A stretch of DNA of 47,132 nucleotides from CAUZFZ01 sp963579025 (GCA_963579025.1 CAUZFZ010000070.1:1-47132), one strand, 5' to 3'. Shown: positions 34,764 through 44,369, counted from the stretch's first letter. Notes: a model not told the origin generated them from the sequence alone. Program-made: numbers and translations.

Positions 34764-35885
34764 ATGCCCGTCTCTGTTGGAATCCTCACCTCTGGTGGTG
34801 ACTGCCCTGGCTTGAATGCAGCCATCCGCGCGATTGGTAAAGCTGGTATTGAATCCCTCGATCTGAAGCTCGTCGGTTTTCGCGACGGCTTTCGGGGGCT
34901 GATGCAGGATCGCACGATCGATCTCGACCGCGAAGCCCTCTCAAACATCCTGACGGTAGGCGGCACGATCCTCGGTACGAGCCGCGACAAACCGCATCGC
35001 ATGCCCGTCGGTGATCAGGTACTTGATATGACCAGCGTCATGCTCGAGGTCTATCAGAAGCATCAGCTTGAGGCACTGATCTGTCTCGGGGGCGGTGGCA
35101 CTCAGAAAAATGCTCGCCGGCTGATGGATGCGGGCATGAATATCATCACATTGCCCAAAACGATCGACAACGACGTCGCACTGACCGACGTGTCCTTTGG
35201 TTACGACACGGCACTCGCAATCGCGACCGATGCAGTCGATCGACTGCACTCGACGGCGACCAGTCACAACCGAGTCATTGTTGTCGAAATCATGGGGCAC
35301 CGAGCCGGCTGGCTGGCACTCGGAGCTGGCCTGGCCGGCGGGGCCGATGCCGTGCTGATTCCCGAAGTTCCGTACAACGTCGAGTCCGTCGCCGAAGCCA
35401 TTCGCGAACGCACACGGCACGGCAAACACTTTTCGATTGTCGCCGTCGCCGAAGGCGCGATGTCGGTAGAGCAGGCCCGGGAATTCGAAGCGGCGGGCGA
35501 GTCGAAGCGGCAGGCGGAAAACAAGAAGGTAAAGGAGCGTGTGGTCGAGCGACTGGCCACTCTCGATCAGTCGTTGAAGGGCAACACACTGCGTGTGACC
35601 GAACAACTCGAACAGCTCACGGGCATGGAAACGCGGATGACGATACTGGGACACCTGCAGCGAGGCGGAACACCATCCGCGGCCGATCGACTGCTCGCCA
35701 CGACGCTGGGCGTCCGCTGTGCCGAGCTGATCAGCGAACGGCATTTCGGAGTCATGGTGGCCTCAAGGAGCGGTGGCACGGCAACCGTTCCGCTCAATGA
35801 AGTCGCCGGCAACCGCAAGATTGTTCCGCTGGACCATCCCTGGATCACGACCGCCCGGCGACTCGGAGTTTGCCTGGGAGACTGA
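34764..35885 (+). CDS. 6-phosphofructokinase family protein
   Basis: 373 residues, cytoplasmic. The family phosphorylates fructose 6-phosphate with ATP or pyrophosphate. Visible motifs: TSGGDCPGLNAAIR at the N-terminus, GGGGT at 109-113, PKTIDND at 131-137 with the catalytic Asp135, MGHRAGWLAL, and LGHLQRGGTPSAADR. Lys132 replaces the Gly of E. coli PfkA, as in PPi-type and group III enzymes, while Gly112 matches ATP users. The acidic residue usual in GG[DE]GT is Gly111 here. The phosphate donor is therefore uncertain. ATG at 34764, 70 bases after the BatA-like gene; the Shine-Dalgarno sequence is weak and lies in a possible hairpin. Confidence 0.9.
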   Translation: MPVSVGILTSGGDCPGLNAAIRAIGKAGIESLDLKLVGFRDGFRGLMQDRTIDLDREALSNILTVGGTILGTSRDKPHRMPVGDQVLDMTSVMLEVYQKHQLEALICLGGGGTQKNARRLMDAGMNIITLPKTIDNDVALTDVSFGYDTALAIATDAVDRLHSTATSHNRVIVVEIMGHRAGWLALGAGLAGGADAVLIPEVPYNVESVAEAIRERTRHGKHFSIVAVAEGAMSVEQAREFEAAGESKRQAENKKVKERVVERLATLDQSLKGNTLRVTEQLEQLTGMETRMTILGHLQRGGTPSAADRLLATTLGVRCAELISERHFGVMVASRSGGTATVPLNEVAGNRKIVPLDHPWITTARRLGVCLGD

Positions 35886-35891
35886 CGCTCG

Positions 35892-36131
35892 GGTCCACGA
35901 AAGACACGAAATGACACGAAAACTATGCGCCGTGGATGATGATGGATGTGAGGTGGTTGGATGGATGGACGTGAAGGGGATGAGTCTGGTGAATACCGTC
36001 TACGAGCATGCCACCAGGTTGAGAAGACATCGTCAACTCGCGCTCCGAAAATGCTGAAAGTGGCTTGTCCGCACGGATGAAGCATTTCAACAGTGTTTTC
36101 CTTTTCGTGTCATTCGTGCTTTTCGTGGACC
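35892..36131. repeat. TTTTCGTGTCATTCGTG-type inverted repeat pair
   Basis: GGTCCACGAAAGACACGAAA at 35892-35911, continuing to 35922, is answered by TTTTCGTGTCATTCGTGCTT at 36102-36121, continuing to 36131. The 180-base interior has no gene. This vocabulary (CACGAAA, TTTCGTG) is widespread in planctomycete and other genomes. The right arm overlaps the end of the DUF455 gene. Confidence 0.85.
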
Positions 36132-36934
36132 TCAATCCCCGTGGTCTCGTCGTCGTCAGCATTGCGCAGTCGTTCAATGAATTCTTCACTCAGTCCCGCT
36201 TCACGCCGCGCCGCGTGCTGGAAAATATCGCCGCGGGCTTTGGACGGGCGAAGCGGCCAGGCAAGGTGATTACTGAAGGCTTCCCAGTCGCTCTGATCGG
36301 CGGGCTTCAGACGTTGCAGCCATTCCATACCGAAGCGGACGTGCCCGATTTCGTCACGGTGCACCACTCGCATCAACGCTGCACTGCGTTCATCGCCGGC
36401 TGCTTCGAAGTGAGTGGCGAATTCAAGGGTGTGGTCGAGATTCCGGCCTTCGAACAACAGCGGCAGCGTTGCCAGGTAATCGAGCAGTGACTGAAACGTC
36501 AGCGACTTCTGCCAGATGTAACTGTTGACTGGCAGGTCGCCGAACTGCAGCCCGAGCATCGCGGCTCGCTCGACATGCATCCGCGTATGACGCTGCTCGT
36601 CCTGCATGATCGCTACTAGTCCAAGACGAAAGTCACGTGGAGCTGTGGGGAAGAGCAGGGCGACACGCGCCATGACTTCCAGAGCCTGCAGCTCGTGATT
36701 CGCCAGGATGTGGTGCGCGACGGCTCGCTTTGCCGGTTCGAAGAGAGCGCCCGGTTTCGGCATCGGAGGAGCCGTCCGCCGGGCGGCGAAATGCAGGTTC
36801 GCGGACCGGCCTGGCTCGGACACATCTTCAGCTTGTCCTGGCGTTTCATCGGTGAAAGCACCGGCGACTGCACGCAGCTTGTCCGAGAGTGATTCCGCAA
36901 ACAGAACCTGCTCAGCAAACTGGCGGACTTCCAT
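36110..36934 (-). CDS. DUF455-family ferritin-like protein
   Basis: 274 residues, cytoplasmic, helical. It carries the ferritin-like metal-binding pattern of this family, distantly related to the tRNA hydroxylase MiaE: AHHILANHELQALE (73-86), IMQDEQRHTRMH (109-120), HFEAAGDERSA (175-185) and HRDEIGHVRFG (192-202), supplying Glu and His ligands for a di-iron or di-metal site. The reaction is not known. The last residues, EVHEKHE, and the stop codon come from the right arm of the inverted repeat at 35892-36131, so the natural C-terminus has been replaced or extended. It converges with the phosphofructokinase gene. Confidence 0.88.
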   Translation of the reverse strand: MEVRQFAEQVLFAESLSDKLRAVAGAFTDETPGQAEDVSEPGRSANLHFAARRTAPPMPKPGALFEPAKRAVAHHILANHELQALEVMARVALLFPTAPRDFRLGLVAIMQDEQRHTRMHVERAAMLGLQFGDLPVNSYIWQKSLTFQSLLDYLATLPLLFEGRNLDHTLEFATHFEAAGDERSAALMRVVHRDEIGHVRFGMEWLQRLKPADQSDWEAFSNHLAWPLRPSKARGDIFQHAARREAGLSEEFIERLRNADDDETTGIEVHEKHE

Positions 36935-37104
36935 CGAATCTCATTTGCTCACTGTTCACGACTTGAATCGTGATCGGCATTGCCTCGTCGGCCTCGACAC
37001 ATGACCGGCGGGCTACGACGCGTGCAGGTTAAAGCCTCGCACGTGATCCCTGCCAGAGAGCTGTACCAGTGCAATTTGTGATTGCCGATTCCCGGTCAAG
37101 TCAC

Positions 37105-38739
37105 TCAGTTGTGCGCCGCCTGCGACAGGTACTGGTCCACCGTTTCGACAAGAGCTGCAGGGACGAATGGTTTGGAGATGTATCCCGCACATCCCACCAG
37201 CCGGCCACGCAGCCGGTCGAACACGCCGTCTGTTCCGGACAGCAGGATGACTGGAATGTGCCGCGTGCTGTCGTGCTTTTTCACCAGCTTGCAAAGCTGG
37301 TAGCCATCGAGTCGTGGCATGCTGACATCCATCAGGATCAATGCCGGATTCTGCGCCGCAATCTCCTTCATGGCGGCGACACCGTCAAAGGCCGTCACGA
37401 CGCGGTAGCCGCGTTTCTCGAGTGTCATGGCCACCAGTTTGCGGACCGTGGGGCTGTCATCGACAACTAGAATGGTCGTGGTGGCTGGCGTGGCATCGCC
37501 CGGAACGGGCGGCGACTCGACAATCGAGCCCTCGTTTTCATTCGGAACTGGTGAAGCGTCGCGCGAGGATGCCTCGTCGCACACTGTCGGTACGTCGTAC
37601 GTCGCTGCGCGACCTGTCGGTTGGACACTCGCGGGACGCCGCCAGACTGGCGGTGGTGATTCGTTTGAAGGTTGATGCACCGTATGATCTGCCGCCGGAG
37701 CGTCGATTGGCGGTGCCAGAGTCGTTTGAAGCGAATGCGCTGAACTGGGGCCAGTGTCTGCGGGGCTGTCCTGCGCGACTTCGAAGTCGAGGGGGTTGGC
37801 GGCTCGCGACCATTGCGACGTCGTCGGTGCTGCCGGCTGAACTTCGTGTGTCTCATTCGAGATTTGTGAGTTCCCCCCGGGACTGAACCAGTCAGTACAT
37901 GCCGGTCGAAACATCGCTGTCGGGATGGCGATCGGCTCGCGTCGATCAGACTTGTCGGGAGATTCAATGTGCTCGGCCGGTTCCGCGGACGCTCCCATCG
38001 AAGACTCCGTTTTCTCGCTGGTAAAAGCCGGCGCCCACTCACTGGGCCATGATTGGTAAACGTGGTCCGCGTCCGGGAATCCGTCCAATGTGGGACGGGT
38101 ATCGGATGTGTCGAGGATTTCAGGCTGCGCATTCAGTGCGTGCGGCTCGGAAGCATCGTCGAAGGGATTTTCAAAGACGATCTCCGGGACTCGATCGACA
38201 ATCTGAGTCGGCTCAACGCTGGCGTTTTGAACTTCGTCGACCTGCTGAGCCGGCACGACATCCGCGACTTTCGCGTCGTTAGTTTTCGGTTCGTCATCGT
38301 GCCGCAACGCGTCGTCCTGTGGGGTCGGTGGCGCATACGTTGCGTCGATGACCTCGTCAGGCGTGATCGGTGCTTCCACTGGGGGCGCGACTGTCTGTGG
38401 CGCATCTGCCGCTGGTGACTGAACGGGAGCCGTCTGCGGTTGCTTGGCATTGTTCGTCGCTGCGTCCATGCGAATGTCGTGGCCATGTCGAAACTGATTG
38501 AGCGTTTGTGCGAAATACATTCCGGCTTCGGCGACCGGTCGAAACTGCTCGTCGTCCAGCAGCATTTCCAGGCACTGGACCATGCTCATCGGCGAATCGG
38601 AGAGCCAGCTCATCCACAGCCACACGGCGGGATCATCGGGATCCGCTTCGGCGGCCTTCTGCAGGTGGATCCTGGCGAGCGCTGAATTTCCGGCGCGGGC
38701 AGCGGCTGCGGCATGCTGCAGGGGATGCGCATGAGACAT
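37105..38739 (-). CDS. TPR-like N-terminus, long disordered linker and receiver domain protein
   Basis: 544 residues. The N-terminus (1-90) looks like a TPR-type helical pair (HAAAAARAGNSALARIHLQK, then AAEADPDDPAVWLWMSWL). Residues of about 95-415 are Pro/Ala/Thr/Asp-rich and probably disordered. The C-terminus is a response-regulator receiver domain: VVDDSPTVRKLVAMTLEKRG, phospho-acceptor Asp471 in LILMDVSMPRLDGYQ, and Lys in YISKPF. There is no DNA-binding output domain, so it likely signals by protein contact, like the PilG/PilH-type receivers of motility systems. GGGAG lies about nine bases before ATG. No histidine kinase is nearby. In the flanking spacer 36935-37104 I see nothing. Confidence 0.9.
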   Translation of the reverse strand: MSHAHPLQHAAAAARAGNSALARIHLQKAAEADPDDPAVWLWMSWLSDSPMSMVQCLEMLLDDEQFRPVAEAGMYFAQTLNQFRHGHDIRMDAATNNAKQPQTAPVQSPAADAPQTVAPPVEAPITPDEVIDATYAPPTPQDDALRHDDEPKTNDAKVADVVPAQQVDEVQNASVEPTQIVDRVPEIVFENPFDDASEPHALNAQPEILDTSDTRPTLDGFPDADHVYQSWPSEWAPAFTSEKTESSMGASAEPAEHIESPDKSDRREPIAIPTAMFRPACTDWFSPGGNSQISNETHEVQPAAPTTSQWSRAANPLDFEVAQDSPADTGPSSAHSLQTTLAPPIDAPAADHTVHQPSNESPPPVWRRPASVQPTGRAATYDVPTVCDEASSRDASPVPNENEGSIVESPPVPGDATPATTTILVVDDSPTVRKLVAMTLEKRGYRVVTAFDGVAAMKEIAAQNPALILMDVSMPRLDGYQLCKLVKKHDSTRHIPVILLSGTDGVFDRLRGRLVGCAGYISKPFVPAALVETVDQYLSQAAHN

Positions 38740-39155
38740 GAAACAACTCCCGAAGAACTTTCCATTCGCGTCCAGCGGATACCAGGAAGTGTCCGTCCGA
38801 ATGCTCTGTTGTGAATAATCAGCGTGTCACGTCGGGAATCTCATCCCGGAACGATCCACGGTGAGAACCTAGTTTCCCGGTAGACGCGCGCACTCGCATT
38901 CTGAGTCAGACCGCCTGGGAATGATCGGCGGCACAGGCGGAGCACTCCGTTCGATGCGAATACAGCGTTTCTGTCGGCTGCAATTGCGGAGACACGCTGC
39001 GGTCCGTTTTGGCGATTGTCGTGATTATCCGTCTGGCGCCCGCGATCAGGGGTGGTGTTCTCCAGAACCCGGCTGCATCACCGCTTTCCAAATTCCGGTT
39101 CTATTCGTTCAAATGACCGACCCAGAGACTTCATCCCGAATACAGGAATCCGTCA
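38740..39155. other. 416-base divergent spacer, no gene seen
   Basis: Separates the receiver-domain gene (minus) from hemL (plus). Short frames cross it (plus 38921-39175, minus 38906-39091), but they overlap gene starts or lack any domain. No large palindrome, unlike most spacers here. It presumably holds both promoters. Confidence 0.5.
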
Positions 39156-40448
39156 ATGACACCTTTGCGAGATAAAAGTCGAGCCCATTTTGAACAGGCT
39201 CAGAAGTTGATTCCCGGTGGTGTGAACAGTCCAGCTCGCGCGTTCGGTGCGGTCGGCGGCAGCCCGTTATTTATTGATCGCGGCCGAGGTCCTTATCTCT
39301 ATGACGCCAATGGCAATGAATTCGTCGATTTCGTCGGTTCCTGGGGGCCCCACATTCTGGGTCATCGTCACCCGGACGTCATTGCTGCCATCGAGGAAGC
39401 GCTGAAGAAGGGCACGAGTTTTGGAGCACCGACCGTCCTCGAAACGGAACTCGCACAGCTCGTTGTCGATGCCGTGCCGTCCGTCGAAAAAGTGCGGATG
39501 GTGAATTCGGGGACGGAAGCCACGATGAGTGCCATCCGAGTGGCCCGCGGCTTCACCGGTCGCGACAAGATCGTCAAATTCGCCGGCTGCTATCACGGGC
39601 ATGTGGACTGTCTGCTGGTCCAGGCCGGCAGTGGAGCGCTCACACTGGGGGTCCCGTCCAGCCCAGGGATACCCGCCGGGTGCACCGCCGATACTCTGGT
39701 ACTGGAATTCAACGACGCGAATCGGTTGGAGGAAACATTTTCTCAACATGGTGACCAGCTGGCCGCAATCATTCTGGAACCGGTCGTCGGAAACATGGGC
39801 TGTGTCCCACCGAAGCCCGGATTCCTCGAAGCCTGTCGAGAGCTGTGTACAAAGCACGGCACCGTGCTGATCTTCGACGAGGTGATGACGGGATTCCGCG
39901 TCGCGTATGGCGGAGCACAGGAGCGGTATGGCGTCACGCCTGACCTGACGACGCTGGGCAAGATCATCGGCGGCGGAATGCCCGTCGGGGCGTACGGCGG
40001 CCGAGCGGACATCATGGACACGGTCTCGCCGGTTGGCCCCGTGTACCAGGCAGGCACGCTGTCGGGCAACCCATTGGCAATGGCATGTGGCATCGCCACG
40101 TTGCAGAAGCTTCGCGACTCGAATCCCTACCCGGCTCTCGAAGCTGCGACCACGCGGCTGTGTGATGGTCTCAGGCGAGGCGCGAAGGCCGCGAGGCTCG
40201 ATCACTCAGTCAATCAGGTCGGCAGTATGTTCACGCTGTTCTTTAATCCCGAGCGCGTCGTTGGGTTTGCCCAGTCCAGCCGGAACGACACCCAGCGTTT
40301 CGCGGCGTACTTCCAGGGCATGCTGGATCGCGGCATTTATCTGCCCTGCAGCCAGTTCGAAGCCAATTTCGTTTCGACAGCCCACTCAGCGGTGGACATC
40401 GACCGAACAATCGCGGCAGCCAACGAAGTGCTTGCGTCCCTTGCGTAG
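39156..40448 (+). CDS. hemL: Glutamate-1-semialdehyde 2,1-aminomutase
   Basis: 430 residues, the usual length. A PLP-dependent class III aminotransferase-fold enzyme that converts glutamate 1-semialdehyde to 5-aminolevulinate, the C5 route into tetrapyrroles. Motifs: PGGVNSPARAFGAVGG near the start, MVNSGTEATMSAIRVARGFT, YHGHVD, FDEVMTGFR, and the PLP Lys269 in TLGKIIGGGMPVGAYGG. AGGAA lies about seven bases before the ATG. Other haem genes are absent nearby. It converges with the M81 peptidase gene; a family A palindrome lies between. Confidence 0.96.
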   Translation: MTPLRDKSRAHFEQAQKLIPGGVNSPARAFGAVGGSPLFIDRGRGPYLYDANGNEFVDFVGSWGPHILGHRHPDVIAAIEEALKKGTSFGAPTVLETELAQLVVDAVPSVEKVRMVNSGTEATMSAIRVARGFTGRDKIVKFAGCYHGHVDCLLVQAGSGALTLGVPSSPGIPAGCTADTLVLEFNDANRLEETFSQHGDQLAAIILEPVVGNMGCVPPKPGFLEACRELCTKHGTVLIFDEVMTGFRVAYGGAQERYGVTPDLTTLGKIIGGGMPVGAYGGRADIMDTVSPVGPVYQAGTLSGNPLAMACGIATLQKLRDSNPYPALEAATTRLCDGLRRGAKAARLDHSVNQVGSMFTLFFNPERVVGFAQSSRNDTQRFAAYFQGMLDRGIYLPCSQFEANFVSTAHSAVDIDRTIAAANEVLASLA

Positions 40449-40460
40449 TTGCACCTGCTG

Positions 40461-40599
<139 letters not shown>

Positions 40600-40612
<13 letters not shown>

Positions 40613-42084
40613 AGCACCTGCGCAAACGGTGACGGGACGTTGTCGTCGAGCGGAAAAATCGGTCGCACACAGTGTTCGAACGGCAGCGACTTGAGATTCG
40701 CGCTGGTCGATCCGGGCACGTCGACCGGCACGATCCGGTCGGCGATGGATTCGTACCATGTGCGGAAACCGTTCGGGGATTTGACCACGACGACATCGAA
40801 GTCTGTCGGCTCCAGGCCATGCGACTGAAACACTCTCCGCCCCACGACAAACACCGGTCTCTCCGTGACAAGGATCGAAATCGGGCCACTGACCAGAACA
40901 GCAACCCGACCCGCTCGCGCCCCTGTCCCGTCTTCATAAGTGAAGCGGCCGTCGTGCAAACTCTTGATATGGACGCTGACATCAACGGGTGAAAAACGTC
41001 CCGGGTCGCGCGTCCCTCCCAGAGCGACTGCGGTTTGCGATCCGACGCCAGCTTCGAATGCGGCGGCAACAGCGGGCGCATCGACAATTGATAGAAGCGA
41101 CCTTTTCGAACACGACGAGTCGAGCAGACCCTTGAGAATCGCGTTGCTGTCTCCGGCCGCCCCGCTCGCTGTCGCGTCGGCTGCGTCTGAAAAGACTGTC
41201 AGACCGTCGCCGTTCTCTGCCTGTTGAATAGCTTCGTCGAGTGGCGTCAGATGGGCCTGAAACAGCTCGCGGTGATCCCACATGAAACGGCCAATCCGTT
41301 CCGCTTCGCGCTCCGCGGCGGGCATGTCCCCGTTGGTGGTGACCAGCACGTTGGACTGCAGAGCTGGCACGTCGGTGAACGCGTTACCAATGACGACTCC
41401 GGCTGCGAGGCCTTCCGACGACTCCTCGACCGCCTGGCACATGCGGATCGCCTCGCCGAATCGTCCGGTGGCGGTCAGCAGTTCGTCTCCTCGAACCAGC
41501 ATTGGCAGACGCACACGCGCGACGGTTGGAGTTGCAGAACCGTCCAGCAGGCGGATCAGATTTCGCGCGGCTCGTTGTCCCGTCTCGTAGTGATCGGTAT
41601 GCGGGTACGTGTGATAGGGCACCAGAATGTCCGCGCGGTCGACGAGCCGATCCGAGATGACTGCGTGCAGGTCGAGTGACACGACAATCGGACGATCGCC
41701 GAGGATTTCTCGTATCGCGGCCAGCGCACGACCTTCCGGGTCACCTTCATCTTCGCCAGCCATCGCTCCATGAAAGCACAGGCAGGCGGCGTCGACGTCC
41801 CGGTTCTGGTGAACTGCCTCGCACAGTTCATCGAGCAGGCGGTCGAGATCCGCAGTCACGATGCGTCCGCCGGATACGGCAGCGGCGGCGAATGTCGGCA
41901 CAACAGCGCAGTGACCGTCAGACTCGAAGACATCCACCGCTCCGGACACTTCGGTTCGGGTGCCGCGATAGGCGTCCAGGATGTCAATTCCACGCGTGAT
42001 GCGGAAATCGTCGTAGCTGGTGGGATGCGGATTAAATGTGGCCGTTTCCTGCTTCAGCTCGGCAATCAGGATGCGCCATGTCAT
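40600..42084 (-). CDS. M81-family metallopeptidase (MlrC-like)
   Basis: 494 residues, cytoplasmic, matching the M81/MlrC family (microcystinase C and relatives), a zinc metalloprotein. The N-terminal domain shows IAELKQETATFNP, CLCFHGAMAGEDEGDPEG, and SLDLHAVISDRLVDRADILV followed by YHTYPHTDHYETG, containing the likely metal ligands Asp and His. The C-terminal MlrC domain holds SVHIKSLHDGRFTYEDG. The natural substrate in non-cyanotoxin organisms is unknown; cleavage of linear or unusual peptides is assumed. The gene ends inside the family A repeat: the final CQR and TGA come from the element. It lies 28 bases after the TauE/SafE gene, so the two are probably co-transcribed. Confidence 0.9.
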
Positions 42085-42112
42085 GCGAACGCTCTCCAGA
42101 CCTGGTCGGGAT

Positions 42113-42889
42113 TTACTGTGAGATCACTGTGGCGAGCAGCATGGTTCCGATTCCCAGCAGACCAACGTGGACGTACCGCGTGAATCGTTCCGCAGGGATT
42201 GCCTCGGTCAGACGTCTCCCAATGACGGCAGCCACGCAGACGAGTGGCAGACACATGCCGAACAGGAGCAGTACGTTGCTGGTAATTGTTCCGGAAAACC
42301 AGTGCATGCCGATGACTGAGGTTCCGCCCAGCAGAAAGTAGCTTTGCAGATTGGCGCGGAACTGCTGTGGCGGCCAGTGGCGCAACGTTCCGAACATGAC
42401 CAGCGGCGGGCCCGCCGTGTTGTACGCTCCGCCCAGGATTCCCGCGGCAATCCCGAACAGAGGCGCCAGCCGATCGGACTTCAGTGAAAGCGCATTCGGT
42501 CGCCACAGTGACCAGCCGGAAAACAGCAGCACGACGGCAGCCAGCAGACACTTCACGCTGGACTCGTCTGCCGTCTTCAGAACCCAGACCCCAATCGGAA
42601 TGCCGGCCAGTGCGGCGACAATCAGCCAGGCTGTCTCACGGAAGTTGAGATGCCGCCACTCACGCAGCAGGATCAGAACGGCATTGGTCATCGAGATCAT
42701 GGCGATCAGCGGAGCCGCGACCTGCAGCGGCACGATGAACGCAAGCAGCGGCATGGCAATCAGCGCCTCGCCGAAGCCCAGCGAGGAACGCACTGTCGTT
42801 GCGACAAGGATGATTAGAGAAATCAAAACCAGGTCGGTCGGAGGTGGGATAACGAACTCCTGATGCCCGGCGTGGCCGGTCTGCCGCAA
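42113..42889 (-). CDS. TauE/SafE-family membrane exporter
   Basis: 258 residues with about seven or eight membrane segments. The family signature is visible in both halves: SSLGFGEALIAMPLLAFIVP near the N-terminus and GGAYNTAGPPLVMFGTLRHW in the middle, the repeated G-x-G/N-P pattern of sulfite or sulfoacetate exporters. The transported anion is unknown. The start is a TTG; no ATG is available before the first helix. The gene begins 12 bases after the stop codon of the membrane protein at 42902, indicating an operon. Confidence 0.88.
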   Translation of the reverse strand: MRQTGHAGHQEFVIPPPTDLVLISLIILVATTVRSSLGFGEALIAMPLLAFIVPLQVAAPLIAMISMTNAVLILLREWRHLNFRETAWLIVAALAGIPIGVWVLKTADESSVKCLLAAVVLLFSGWSLWRPNALSLKSDRLAPLFGIAAGILGGAYNTAGPPLVMFGTLRHWPPQQFRANLQSYFLLGGTSVIGMHWFSGTITSNVLLLFGMCLPLVCVAAVIGRRLTEAIPAERFTRYVHVGLLGIGTMLLATVISQ

Positions 42890-42901
42890 TCAAAATTGAG
42901 A

Positions 42902-43345
42902 CTACTCGACCAGTGCCGCGATCTGAGCAATCGCTTCGTCGGTCACGGGATACACAAGCCTTGCCCGATTGGGGAGTTGTGTCGGCGTGACTTCGAATCG
43001 TCTGCCGACGCGACTCAGGGGAAGTATCCAGTCACCTGCGGGGAACGTCAGTGGTTGGACCAGTCGCAGGTCATCACCAGGTGCGACTCCCTTGAGGACT
43101 ATCCGGACTGTTACCGCCCCATCGGCTGCGACGTCGCCTGCAACGACGAACGATGACTCCTCGATCTGTCGACGGTTGACCGCCACTGGAGTTTCGCTGA
43201 AGACGATCAGACTGACGAGGCAGACGTACCACACGATCGTTAGTCCGACCGCCGCTCGTATCTGTCGCGACGGACCTGATGGTTGAGGCGTCGGGGACTC
43301 AGTTCCGCCCGTGTGCTCCGGTTGCGTAGCAGATGAACCGGGCAC
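42902..43345 (-). CDS. Uncharacterised single-pass membrane protein
   Basis: 147 residues: a Pro/Ser/Thr-rich cytoplasmic N-terminus, one membrane helix (about 31-50, AVGLTIVWYVCLVSLIVFSE), then a soluble domain probably outside the membrane (VTVRIVLKGVAPGDDLRLVQ and following). I do not recognise the family. GTG start with GGAGG nine bases upstream. It lies in the middle of a probable operon between the Minf_1886 and TauE/SafE genes, which makes an envelope role plausible. Confidence 0.75.
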   Translation of the reverse strand: MPGSSATQPEHTGGTESPTPQPSGPSRQIRAAVGLTIVWYVCLVSLIVFSETPVAVNRRQIEESSFVVAGDVAADGAVTVRIVLKGVAPGDDLRLVQPLTFPAGDWILPLSRVGRRFEVTPTQLPNRARLVYPVTDEAIAQIAALVE

Positions 43346-43467
43346 GAGGCCAACCTCCGCAGCGGCGGATGAAATGCAATGGCGGAGAAGCGGTGGCAGG
43401 GATGGGCAAGCCTGCCCGCCGAAACCTGGGCCACAACGTTCGAAAAAATGCAGCGTCGACCAGCCGA

Positions 43468-43875
43468 TCAGCTTTTGAACGCGTCCGACATATCGATCTG
43501 ATAGTCGTGATCGAAGACCTGATCGAAGTCGTAAACGTCAAAGAAGTCGTTGAGCTGGTCACGGTCCGTCTTACGCATGGCGCCTCGTTCGATGAAGTCG
43601 AACACGATTCGCCCGAAGTCGTCCGTGGTGCGGATACCCCAGTGACGAAGTACGACAATCGCCATCAGACCGAACTCGTTGACAGCCAGCTCTCGAATGC
43701 CGTCAAGCAGTTCTCGACCGTTGATGTGTGCCGCTTCTTCCTCGGTCTCTTCATTGGCGACGGTCTCGGCCGATCGCCCCAGTCGTCGCTGGGTGTGCCT
43801 CAGGGCCTGATCGACGAATCGATAGGCGTCCGGGTGGTACTTCAAGCCGGTGGTCTCGGTCTTAATCATGCTCAT
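43468..43875 (-). CDS. Minf_1886-type protein (Planctomycetes/Verrucomicrobia-restricted family)
   Basis: 135 residues, soluble, acidic at the C-terminus. It matches my memory of the small Planctomycetes/Verrucomicrobia family typified by Minf_1886: YHPDAYRFVDQALRHTQRRL, then HINGRELLDGIRELAVNEFG, then LRHWGIRTTDDFGRIVFDFI. Function unknown. ATG with GAGG upstream. It is the first gene of a probable minus-strand operon running to the M81 gene, although 122 bases separate it from the next gene. Confidence 0.85.
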   Translation of the reverse strand: MSMIKTETTGLKYHPDAYRFVDQALRHTQRRLGRSAETVANEETEEEAAHINGRELLDGIRELAVNEFGLMAIVVLRHWGIRTTDDFGRIVFDFIERGAMRKTDRDQLNDFFDVYDFDQVFDHDYQIDMSDAFKS

Positions 43876-44266
43876 GGCATTAACCTCGATATCCCTGCCG
43901 GTGTTGCTGACCCGCGTACCGACTGAAGTGCGGAGACGTCTTGACTCATACTCGAATCCATCGTGGCAAAGCCAGCCCGGTTATACAACATCGTAACAGT
44001 CAACAGAAGCCAGGCCTTGTGGCTCCACGCCGTCACGCCGTCACATTCGTAACGTCCGATGCGTTCGGTCGCCAGGTCCGGGCTCTCTTTGGACTCAGCC
44101 ATCCAACCTGCAATCGAAGCACAGTCTGACAACGTCGACTGTTGTCACCAGACGGTCCGCGTATCCGGATTATTTCGCACGGCCGTCTGGAATCCGATTG
44201 CCCGCACAACGGCCGCAATTGCTGCCGTGAACATCAGACTGTCTCCCGATAGTTGATGCGGCTGAA
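43876..44266. other. Divergent spacer, no gene seen
   Basis: Lies between the Minf_1886-type gene (minus) and the small membrane protein gene (plus). Short frames on both strands (minus 43872-44132, plus 43941-44129) have no recognisable domain or ribosome-binding site. Promoters for both directions are expected but I cannot pinpoint them. Confidence 0.45.
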
Positions 44267-44335
44267 GAACTTCAGCGCGCGCCGCGCGCGACGTCGATAT
44301 CTGACGTGATGTAACGTCGCGAGCGACTGAAGTTC
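44267..44335. repeat. GAACTTCAG-type inverted repeat upstream of the small membrane protein gene
   Basis: GAACTTCAGCGCGCGCCGCG with CGCGACGT (44267-44294) faces ACGTCGCGAGCGACTGAAGTTC (ending 44335). The left arm is a little longer because of a CG-repeat expansion. A smaller hairpin, GCTGAA-GAAC-TTCAGC, overlaps the left end. It lies 35 bases before the start codon at 44370 and so may sit in the transcript leader. Confidence 0.75.
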
Positions 44336-44369
44336 AGCACCGAGAAGCAACATCCGGGAGACACGTCAA

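Noticed and set aside
34941..35744. 267-codon minus-strand frame
   Set aside because: Shadow of the phosphofructokinase gene, whose plus-strand motifs are unambiguous.
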